From NCBI GenBank assembly GCA_009760855.2, contig WPIO01000156.1, positions 503,501 through 567,500 on the forward strand: a DNA stretch of 64,000 nt, read 5' to 3'. This document shows positions 55,666 through 64,000 of the stretch, piece by piece. This DNA comes from Cristatella mucedo (Eukaryota > Bryozoa > Phylactolaemata > Cristatellidae). Each line of letters starts with the position of its first letter. The first letter of the stretch is position 1. The position numbers were made by a program, and so were the translations under genes. Below the pieces are notes generated by a model, which made no database searches, was not told where the DNA came from, and worked only from the letters and a program-made list of their open reading frames with translations.

Positions 55666-56510
55666 GTCATGTCACCAAAAGAAAATCATTTAGCAGCACT
55701 GGATCAGCTTACTCGTCATTTATACTCTCTCACCCAACCTTACAGGTGTTCATTGATGGCGTTTAATTACTTATCCTGCCAGTAGCAGTCAATATTGGCA
55801 ATCAATGTATTTACTGCATACAAGCAAAATGCCACAGTTGCCAGTGATCTGTGAATGCATGTCGAAATGTTAGATACGTGTAAGATTTATGTTTGATCTC
55901 GTCACCACTCGTAGCCGTTGGTTACCCCAATCATCCTAATAAATACTATTTCAAATATGGATATGCAGCTTATCTACACATAAATACTGCATTGTTCTGA
56001 TGATTTGGCAGGGCATGCACTATCTGGTGACTATATTACAGCCAATGATGACCGGATAACAGCCAACATAGAGGCATGTGCTCACCATGGGCTACAAACT
56101 AACGTGGTAAGTTCTGATGTAAATTCTTTGATAGGTTGGCCTACAAACGAAAAATAAATTTATTTTCTGGAAGAATTTTACTCAGCACAGTGAAGTCCTT
56201 AACTCTGGGCTGCAGTATATTCTAATCAGTTACATATAATTTTTAAACTTTTTATGTTCGTTATCGTTGCCTCATAAAGCAAACTTTGGGTCTGTATGAA
56301 TTTATGGTGCCCCTCGCAAGATTGTGTATGGTTTACTCGCGACAGACTAGTTGGATTTACTGAGCATAAGCTTAAGGAAGCCTGCAAAAGAACGAGACTA
56401 CCCGTCTATCTACAGGCAGGGAAGACCATGTCAGATCATACCAATCTCACCGAGCAAAGGCCATCTGTTTTGAAAGTATTGTTGAACTGAAGGTTATCCT
56501 TATCGAAGGG
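55666..56510. other. Unassigned stretch with one exon-like frame
   Basis: Bases 56012-56106 form a 95-bp open segment between a TTTGGCAG acceptor and a perfect GTAAGT donor (HALSGDYITANDDRITA..., 31 codons, phase 1 in, phase 0 out). It matches no family I recognise and no partner exon is evident, so it is only a candidate. A + frame at 56296-56490 is also unrecognised. Confidence 0.3.
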
Positions 56511-56514
56511 GTCT

Positions 56515-57020
56515 CTTCAGGGATCCAGCTTATCCCACTTGTAGCTTCTTGGTCTGCAAAATATACTACAGAGCTCTCAAGCTGTCCCACATGGCCTGCC
56601 ACTGCTTGGCTCCTTCTTACCTAGCTGAGCAGTCACACCAGCTTCAGCCTCCTCTGGCTCTCAGGTCATCTATGGGCTAGACATTAGCTGTTCCATTCCT
56701 CCACTTAAATATCGTTGGTGACAGAAGCTTTTGCTCTGCCCAACGAAAACTACTCTCCTACTGCCGACTATAGCTCATACTTTTCAGCGATCCTGAGCTG
56801 CTACTTATATGCTACTCACTACTTCAACTGCTCTCCTGACTCTGACATGCCTCCCACTTTCTCTCTGTTGCGTGAGATGAAGTTAGTTGGCTACCAAATG
56901 CGTAGCGGAAGCCGCTTAGGCTGTGAGTGGGCTATACAAACCTCTTCTGTTTAACAACCGCATAGTCTTTATGGCATTGTGGAGTTACAGACGCAGTTGC
57001 ATTTACATTACATTACAGAG
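56515..57020 (+). mobile_element. LINE-A 3' end
   Basis: It starts in the THKARHGL-like zone ('cccacatggcctgccactgcttggctccttc'), includes LLREMKLVGYQMRSGSRLGCEWAI, and ends with GGCATTGTGGAGTTACAGAC and a TTACATTACATTACA tail at about 57000-57016. The tail is the clearest example of the LINE-A terminal pentamer repeat. Confidence 0.85.
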
Positions 57021-57159
57021 GAGCATTCACAACTAAGATAACAGCATCCCCACTGGAATTTTGGTATCACTCGGCGACACGGCCAGCCGGCATATCTACT
57101 TCAATTCGCTGCTGCACCTAAATGCCTGTTTTCAAAAATCGGCCAAGAGTGTCCTAATC

Positions 57160-57360
57160 TTAAAATTCATATGTAATTTTTTAATTATTTATGCCAAAAG
57201 GACCTTAACTTCTAAGATGCATACGTCAGCTGCTACCATGCATTGCTAACATCAGTAATGTGTCAAAAGCCTCAGTTACCACTCTTCTAACTTTCAAAAA
57301 GGCTCTTGTGCAGTCAATAATGAGGAGAAAAACATTACGGAAACTTCATCTAGGCTTTTG
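57160..57360 (+). mobile_element. LINE-B pre-RT fragment
   Basis: It includes 'tcagctgctaccatgcattgctaacatcagtaatgtgtcaaaagcctcag' and TFKKALVQSIMRRKTLRKL, corresponding to the segment at 36120-36260 (VTFKKAVVRATT). Strongly decayed. Confidence 0.55.
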
Positions 57361-57539
57361 CCACCGAGTTATATTTTTTCTGTTCCTATCTGAGGCATTG
57401 GACAAACATTGGCATTTCAGGTATTTTTTACATTTGAATTAAAAGTATAGCGACTATTATTTAGATTTTGTTTGTTTTTTATCTTTCCGGTGTCAGCATA
57501 CTTTTACTTGTACGACGATCTAAACAGTAAAAGTAATAT

Positions 57540-58130
57540 TAGGCTTGTTTTTGTGAGTTCTGAGAACGGAACCTTTTTCTAGGCAATTGAACTTTGCTGC
57601 AAGCAGGTAATGATTAAATTTTGGTGATAGCATGCTGGTGACAACAAGCAAGATATTCTTAGAGGTGGAATGCACAGGCTTTCTTACCAATATGGTTAGT
57701 GGATAATTCTACGGAGTAATTATACATAAGTACACACTGGGCAAATCACGTGGATCCACTAAACTGTAATTAATAGATGGGATTTTTGCTTTTATTCATA
57801 TCCTTGAGTTGGGGATGAAGTGGCACAAGATTAAAGTGAGTATTAAGCTTTATGAGCATACCAACTAAACGCATTAACCGTAGGTATTTTTGGTTCATGC
57901 ACGATATAGGTAATGGAATAGATTTCGGAAAGCGGGTGGTGCGACGCTTAGCCTGATGGGGAATAGATAAGGAGCACTATAATGAGTAAACCTAGAAGCA
58001 AGAGACAGAACCAATAATTCACTGCATTGCTTGACGAAGAGCCATTGCAGGTCATGTATAACTGCTGTCGTAAATGATGCAAACTCATCGAAAAATGTAA
58101 ATTAGTGCAGTTTTATAACAGTCTACCAAT
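57540..58130 (-). mobile_element. LINE-B 3' portion
   Basis: In reverse orientation: 3' end signature 'gagaacggaacctttttctaggcaattgaactttgctgc', 3' UTR, and the C-terminal zone with 'gaaagcgggtggtgcgacgcttagcctgatggggaatag'. Decayed. It faces the + copy that follows. Confidence 0.72.
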
Positions 58131-58159
58131 GATGACCGGCTGTGACTTGCATTGCAAAA

Positions 58160-58460
58160 TTCCCTGAATTGACCGCATTTAAAAAGTATTCAAATCTCAC
58201 CTATGTATGACAGCGTTTTGTGGGCTCCTATGACTTTTCCTTCATGAGCTTACGCGTGCTGATACTGTACATGCTGCCAGTAACCACACTTGCATGCTGA
58301 CCCTGTGCATGCCACCCCTAACCACGTTATTTTTATGGTTTATCAAATATAATACACTCAAATTCAATCGCGTTTCCGTCTCAGCGAAGGTAAAGTGCCT
58401 AGAAAGACATTGAGTTCGCTGGGGGTGCTTTATCAAGTGTATTGCTATTTTTATTACTAT
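58160..58460 (+). mobile_element. LINE-B 3' end
   Basis: The + strand carries 'ttgaccgcatttaaaaagtattcaaatctcacctatgtatgacagcg', the 3' UTR with GCATGCTGACCCTGTGCATGCCACC, and GGGGTGCTTTATCAAGTGTATTGC with an ATT tail ending near 58466. Together with the preceding minus copy it forms an inverted pair. Confidence 0.8.
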
Positions 58461-58529
58461 TATTAGGTTGGAACGGTTATTTAATAGCTTTGACGAAGCA
58501 TATATAACCGGGCTGACAGATCCATGAAA

Positions 58530-59140
58530 TGTTTTTGTATATCATGGATGATTGTAGGTGATGAGTAATTTAAATTTTGTAGACTGAATGAGATGTGCTT
58601 GTGATAAGTCGAGCGAAATTCGGATAGAGTTTGTTACGACCACTTGCAGTTGTAGGGAACAATTTAGTCGAAAGTGTAACCTTACATGAAAGTATGGCTG
58701 TGCATGTGAGCCACAAAAGAAATCAGTAAGTTTGGGAAATTTGAGATGCAGAAACAATTGGGACCTGGGTGACGGTAGCATGCTGCCACCAGTAGGAGCT
58801 TTTAGCCAGACAAATAGAAAACGGTGGATTCAAATTACTGCTTGGCTAGGACCACAAACGGCCTGAAATCGCTTGTTGAGCCTGTGAAAAACGACGATTC
58901 TTGAACCAGTTAGGATGAATCTAGGTTTGTGAAATAAATTGAAGCTTGTTAGAGTTGCATCGTGAATGGTTAGGTGGTTCACCGACTTTAGCCCGGTCTC
59001 AGTTAAAGAGCAGGTCGACGCCTTTCGAGAAATGATGTCACTTACTAACAGGAATTTATTGAGGATTAAGTGAGGATACAAAATAGAATCCTTAATTTAA
59101 GCGGCTAAAATTTGAGGACACCTGATGACCTATAACTTCC
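58530..59140 (-). mobile_element. LINE endonuclease-domain fragment
   Basis: The minus-strand frame 59081-58830 contains LVSDIISRKASTCSLTETGLK and RFILTGSRIVVFHRLNKRF. The S/L-TET-x-L word and the following R.GG.A..-like block are typical of the N-terminal half of non-LTR endonucleases. The frame 58781-58542 would then lie downstream but is unrecognisable. Confidence 0.55.
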
Positions 59141-59149
59141 AGATAATTA

Positions 59150-60130
59150 TGATAACAATAATAAGTCAATGCGTTGCTTGACTAGTAGCCAGTGCAAGTA
59201 ATCAAGAAGTGCTGAGATGCCACAACTGCTGCACTCACGACAGAAGATCCTAGCTGCAGAGTTTGCACCAGCTGTTAGCTCCTAATAAAACAGGCCGGTA
59301 GACTAACTAGCAGTGACTTATGGAATTCAAGGCGGGATGTCATTAATTCATGGATTCAATCAGATGTGGTACCTCTGTCTACACCAGCTCAAATTTTAGC
59401 ACTTTTGTGTTGCTGAAGGTAGGTGGACTTGCCTTTGGAGCTGATGTAGGCGTCCATTGAAATGTCACTTCGAACACGAGACTTAGATTTCGTGCAAATT
59501 GAACAGGAAACATGTTGACAAAGCCAATATTGAGTGTTAGCCTTTTCAATTTCTGAACAAGGCTCGTTTTGCCCATATTCAGGCAGTTGGTTGTACTGCC
59601 ATTTAATCTAAGATGTTTGCTGCATCTATGCGATATGTCATTAATACATGCAGCAAGGGAGTTGGGAAAATTTGACGTGCTTGAGGGCTCGTTCAAAGCA
59701 AATGTACGACTAAGTGTTATCCGCACAAAATTGAAGGCCTAGACTGTGCTTGAGTGTCACATCGGGGAGAGAAAGGGGATAAACAGCTTAAACAACTCCA
59801 CCAATAAGGAAGCCCGGAAGTACCTCAAATTTCAGAGGTTGCTTGGATGATCTTCAACTATCAACATCCATATCAAGGAGTTTCCCACTGAGATTGGTCA
59901 TGAACCATCGGAATGCAGTGCCATTAATGTCCAGCTGCGATGAGAGGCGCTCAAAAAAGGAATTAGTTATCGATAGCATCAAATTCTGGAAAAATATCTC
60001 GAAAACAAGCAGGAAAAATCTAACCCTTCCAAAATTTTTAAGTAGGTCACTATACACCAGAAAAAATGCTGAGTTTGTGAAATAGGGAACTCTAAAATCA
60101 GATTGGAACTTCCTGGCAAATCTTTAAGTT
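59150..60130 (-). mobile_element. LINE-B RT/C-terminal fragment
   Basis: In reverse: VKQRI-equivalent at 59155, then the 59400-59730 zone (SNFPNSLAACINDI, LNMGKTSLVQKLKRLTL, GFVN) and RT sequence up to about 60130 (FFERLSSQLDINGTAFRWFMTNLSGKLL, minus strand 59990-59870). It lacks its own 3' end. Frames are broken. Confidence 0.72.
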
Positions 60131-60149
60131 TCAATATATGACTAAATGA

Positions 60150-61090
60150 TAATAAAATAACATGAATGCACTTGATAAAGCACCCTCAGAGAACTCAATC
60201 TCTTTCTAGGCACTTTAAATTTGCTTCAAAGGGAGACAAGATTGAATGGTGAGTAATATCATGCTTGATAAACAAAATGAATAACATGGTTAGAGGTGAC
60301 ATGCACAGGGTCAGCATGCAAGTGTAGTTAGTGGCAGCATGCAAATTGTCAGCACGCATAGGCACGTGAAGGACGAATTACAGGGACCCACTAAATGCTG
60401 TCCTAAATAGGTGTGTTTTAAGTTCTCATTAAATGTTTTCAAGTCAGGGGATGTTCAGACGCAAGTCGGGAGTGAGTTCCAGGGTATGGGAGCATACAAG
60501 CTAAATGCATGGTCTCTAAAGGATTTGAGGTTTGTACGAGGTATTGGTATACTGTTGGATTCTGAAAAGCGGGCTGTACAATGCTCGGCCTCGTATGGGG
60601 AGTAGATCATAGAGATAGAATGGAGCCAAAGAATGAAGTAATCTACAAGTGCGCACAAAACCTTGAAGTCGACCTGTTGTTTGACTGGTAGTCAAGGCAG
60701 GTCAGCGAGAAGTGATATGATCTTGCAACTGCAATGCTCACGACAGACAAGCCTAGCTGAGGAGTTTTGCACCAGCTGTAATCGCCTGATTGAACATGCC
60801 GGCAGGCCAGCAAGCATTGAGTTACAGAAATCAAGTCGGGATCTGGCAAATGCATGGACCAACTTAGACGTGGTATCCTTATCTAAACGAGAATATTTTA
60901 GCAATGTTATATACCCGAAAGTATGCAGAATTGATTGTGGAGCTGATGCAATCGTCTAACGAGAAGTCACTTTGGAACATGACACCTAGATTTTGAACTG
61001 ATTAAACCGGAGATATGCTGGCAGAACCAAATTTGAGAGTCAGCCTTTCCAACGTATTTGATAGGAACGTTAAGCTGGCCTGCTGAGACT
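60150..61090 (-). mobile_element. LINE-B 3' portion
   Basis: It has the full 3' end signature at 60165-60330, the C-terminal zone (PRTNLKSFRDHAFSLYAP, AEHCTARFSESNS), and LVQNSSARLVCREHCSCKIISLLADLP at 60692-60770. Upstream it fades near 61090. The tail is short and irregular (ataataaaataacat). Confidence 0.82.
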
Positions 61091-61094
61091 TATT

Positions 61095-61195
61095 CTCATT
61101 TCAGCAAATGTAAAGCACCTAGAAAGAGATTGAGTTTTCTGAGGGAGCTTTATCAAGTGCATTATTATCATTATTATTAATATTATTCCAATATA
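61095..61195 (+). mobile_element. LINE-B 3' tail inserted in a minus-strand LINE-B
   Basis: Only 'cagcaaatgtaaagcacctagaaagagattgagttttctgagggagctttatcaagtgc' plus an ATT tail ending near 61190 is present. Another example of extreme 5' truncation. Confidence 0.72.
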
Positions 61196-62880
61196 TTAGA
61201 TAATAACTGTAGAAGATAGACTGGGCAGAAGTTCCTGAAGTTCTCTTGGTCTAGTGTGACATTCTTGGATACTGGCCAGACTACAGTCGTTTTCAAAAAA
61301 AAGGTGCTGAGACACGATCGAAGGCTATCGACATTTTATAGATATCACTTATGCATGGCAGCTGCTGATCAATTCACTGTGTAAAGAACTAGTCATCTTC
61401 TTTGATTGGGATATGAACTTCAAGACGAGGTCACTAGCGACTTCTTGAATAGAGACTTTAGGATGCTGCGAGGAATTAAGAGACTGCATTCCAGAGGAAG
61501 CTGATATCGTAGGGATGAACTTCCCGATCTTGTCTATCTTCTGATCTAAAAAGCTAGAGTGGTGATCATTGCCGGTTTATAAGGGTGTAGTTAAGGAGAT
61601 CGTTGAACGTCGACATCAGCATTTTACGATGGTGCAGCTGCGATTTAACCATGATTTTCTTATTGAAGCTTGATTTTGCCTTTGCCTGGGTCGAAATTGA
61701 TATAATCTAAAGTAGTCTTCTTATACCGATCGACAATCAGTCAGTCCTGATCTTTTGCAATCGGTAGATCTAGGTATGTTAATTTCAGTGGTAAACCAGA
61801 AGCCAAGAGGGCGAGGGCGCAGAGTTCACTTAGTTGGAAGTGTGAATGCGTCAAGCGTGTCATATAGCGTCGTGTTATAGCGATCTACCAATGATGATAG
61901 ATCGGAATGGAGAGTCAGCAGCAGCAGCAAAGCAGATTTTCTAGCACGGACAGCATCGATGTCAAGTATGTTGAGGTTTCGCACTTCACACGTGATTTAA
62001 ACGGAGAACATGGGGGAGGGAAATGTAGAAAGAATTAGATCTGCTTGTGGTCGGATTACCTGGACATTGTAATTATCCACGATGGCAAAATGTAGTTACG
62101 AGAAAATTAGTTCCAAGTCTGTTACCCTTGATGTAATTAGGGCAACCCACATGAGCCAAAAAAGACGAAGAGCTAGTCAATGCATGAAATTCAGTGCAGT
62201 AGGCATCAGGCAAGTGATCAAAGTGAACATTGAAATCACCCATAATGAGGAAGGATTGATTTCGTGCACACTAAATCGAAATCAGATCGGATAAGTCTTA
62301 GCTAAAGAGTGACTTGGTGCCTGGTGGGCTGTAGACTAATGCTGCCAGTTGTAGCTTGTTTTCTGTGACATCAAGACGATAGATTCGAAAGACTGCTTCG
62401 AAAGTAATTCATATTGCATGAAATTGAATTTTAACCGTACCATAATCGGATCTCCATCTCAAGTTTTTTTTTATTCAGGGGCGTAAAAGAACGAGAAACT
62501 AGTGAGGTTTGCGTCTTTAGTTATCGGGAAGTTTATCCAAGTTTTAGCAAAGTTTCCGTCAAGGTAAATAAGTCATAAGTTCAGTCAAGGTAAATAAAGT
62601 CATGACCTTTTTTCATAAATAAGGTTGCTGTTATTAGAGATTTATTTTACATTGAGCAAGGATTCTAAGAACAAGCTCTTAGATGGGCTGCCAATTTTTT
62701 AACGGGCCTGTTGAACACTAAGTTAGAGTGATTCACTACAAGGCTTGTGGGGTAACCTGCTAAGTGTTTCGAGACAGTGCTGGGAATACCAAACGAGCGG
62801 CTGCTCAGCTTACAGTTCCATCCAAACGAGTGTTTTCTTAGCTGGTGGCCCCGGCCATCGGGGCAGGCCCTGGGTGCCAT
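61196..62880 (-). mobile_element. LINE-B upstream part: endonuclease and linker
   Basis: The minus strand carries GDFN at 62229-62240 (context LIMGDFNVHFDHL), a hallmark of the exonuclease/endonuclease/phosphatase fold. Further upstream lies LFTLTETLLK (about 62500-62560), and the linker shared with 20760-21000 lies at 61590-61760. The RT palm expected between this and 61090 is missing, probably deleted when the tail at 61095 or a neighbour inserted. The frame 62880-62665 near the 5' end is unrecognised. Confidence 0.72.
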
Positions 62881-62884
62881 TCTT

Positions 62885-64000
62885 TTCTTAATGCAAAATC
62901 CTCAAATCATGGCAACAACAGTTGCATCAAGGAATGCATTCGAACGATGATAACGAAGCGATATATTTTCGCACGTTCTTAACTAACATGCAGGTCACTA
63001 GCTGCTGGCATATCTAACGCCACTGCCAGCATGGAGATCCAATAGCCCGAAGCTATAAGCCTAGAGAACACACTAATTTCTTACACGTTACAGTCACACA
63101 GAAAACCGATAAGTTTTAATCAGGTCTTAGCTATTTCGGTTTCCGTATACGATCTTCGGAAGAATTTAGATCTGGGAAGAGAATTATGAAACGGGCAATG
63201 AAAAAGGATAGCATGCTCTGTGTTGGGATGCGAGAAAACTAATAGGTAAGATCTCAGCATCGCTTGAGGGGGAATGTGGAAGTTAAGCCCCTTCCTTATA
63301 GGAGCTGTCCCAAAATTCTTTTCAGATTTGTCAGGTCCCTCGAAATACATTTATTGATATTTATGAAATAGTAATTGACTGACAGCCATGCAAACTTGTA
63401 AAAAACAACAAGCATGACATTATCTATCTTTTGATGTAACCATCGTGCCGGTTTGGCCTTTTTATGACCTTTAAAAGTCAAGGTCAATTTTTTGCTTTGG
63501 AACATTCCTTCGGTTTTATTCAAACAGACTCATTAAAATACATTGTGGAAATATGTTAAACTTCTCAAAAGATTTGGAACACTTTGTTACCTTAGGCTGA
63601 TTCTAAAAATTAAATAAAAAAATGTGTGCAGTTAAAAAACCACATTAATAGGAAAGGGTTGATCTTGTGACTTTGAAGGACAGTGGCGCTATACTCAGTT
63701 AACTTACACCCACACTTGAGAAATCCATTAGTTCAAAATCGACTAGAGCATACATATTCCAAATTTCAAGTCGATGTGGCCGTCCATGGCCAAGCTGTAG
63801 CATCTCAAACCTGTTCAGGAAGCACAGACAAAAGTCGCCAGCTGATAGCTCAACCAGCTGGCAGCAGATACCTTGATGTCAAAAACCCCATAACCGTCAT
63901 AAATTGTTCCCAATACCTGTCAATATATCTTTCTGGAGGATCATAAATTTCCCATGATCATGTATTTCAAGTTTATTCGATCACTATTATCGGAGATATG
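62885..64000. other. Unassigned right end of the window
   Basis: An 87-codon + frame at 63683-63946 (ending AQPAGSRYLDVKNPITV...) has no motif I recognise, no splice context and no clear codon bias. I see no LINE signature in this stretch. Confidence 0.35.

Overview
This window is nuclear DNA from an invertebrate animal. It is AT-rich, has spliced coding exons with metazoan signals, long introns filled with retrotransposons, tRNA-derived SINEs and (CA)n/(TA)n microsatellites, and no prokaryotic operon structure. I cannot name the phylum from sequence alone. The LINEs are of the L2/CR1 type that is common in cnidarians, molluscs, flatworms and lower deuterostomes.

The one host gene I can assemble runs on the + strand from about 14.6 to 53.5 kb. 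Seven exons join in frame: a signal-peptide exon (14621-14723), CUB1 in two exons (16188-16395 and 16472-16590), CUB2 in two exons (30447-30654 and 30735-30850), an LDL-receptor class A exon (45370-45516), and a transmembrane/tail exon ending in TGA (52971-53140). The polyadenylation hexamer is at 53518. The inferred product is 356 residues, type I membrane, with order signal peptide-CUB-CUB-LDLa-TM-short tail. That is the order of neuropilin/tolloid-like (NETO) auxiliary receptor subunits, but the cytoplasmic tail is very short. All inter-domain introns are phase 1. The introns inside both CUB domains are phase 2 and only 76 and 80 bp, while the inter-domain introns reach 14 kb.

Almost everything else is repeats. 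Two LINE lineages dominate, called here LINE-A (3' end with a GTGGAGTTACAGA-type motif and a CATTA/TACAT tail) and LINE-B (3' end GGCGCTTTATCAA followed by an (ATT)n tail). Both encode a GDFN-type endonuclease and a non-LTR reverse transcriptase, and no copy in the window looks intact. Many LINE-B copies are only short 3' ends, often nested inside other copies. Two tRNA-derived SINE families and a hAT transposase remnant are also present.

Layout: 0-4 kb nested LINEs; 4.05-7.73 kb a two-copy tandem duplication; 8-14.6 kb LINE fragments, a long CA/TA microsatellite and unassigned DNA; 14.6-53.5 kb the CUB/LDLa gene, whose intron 3 holds a near-full-length LINE-A and several nested LINEs and SINEs, and whose intron 5 holds a large diverged tandem duplication (about 33.9-44.8 kb); 53.5-64 kb LINE copies in both orientations and an unassigned end. 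Repeat boundaries are estimates by eye, and no identities were computed.
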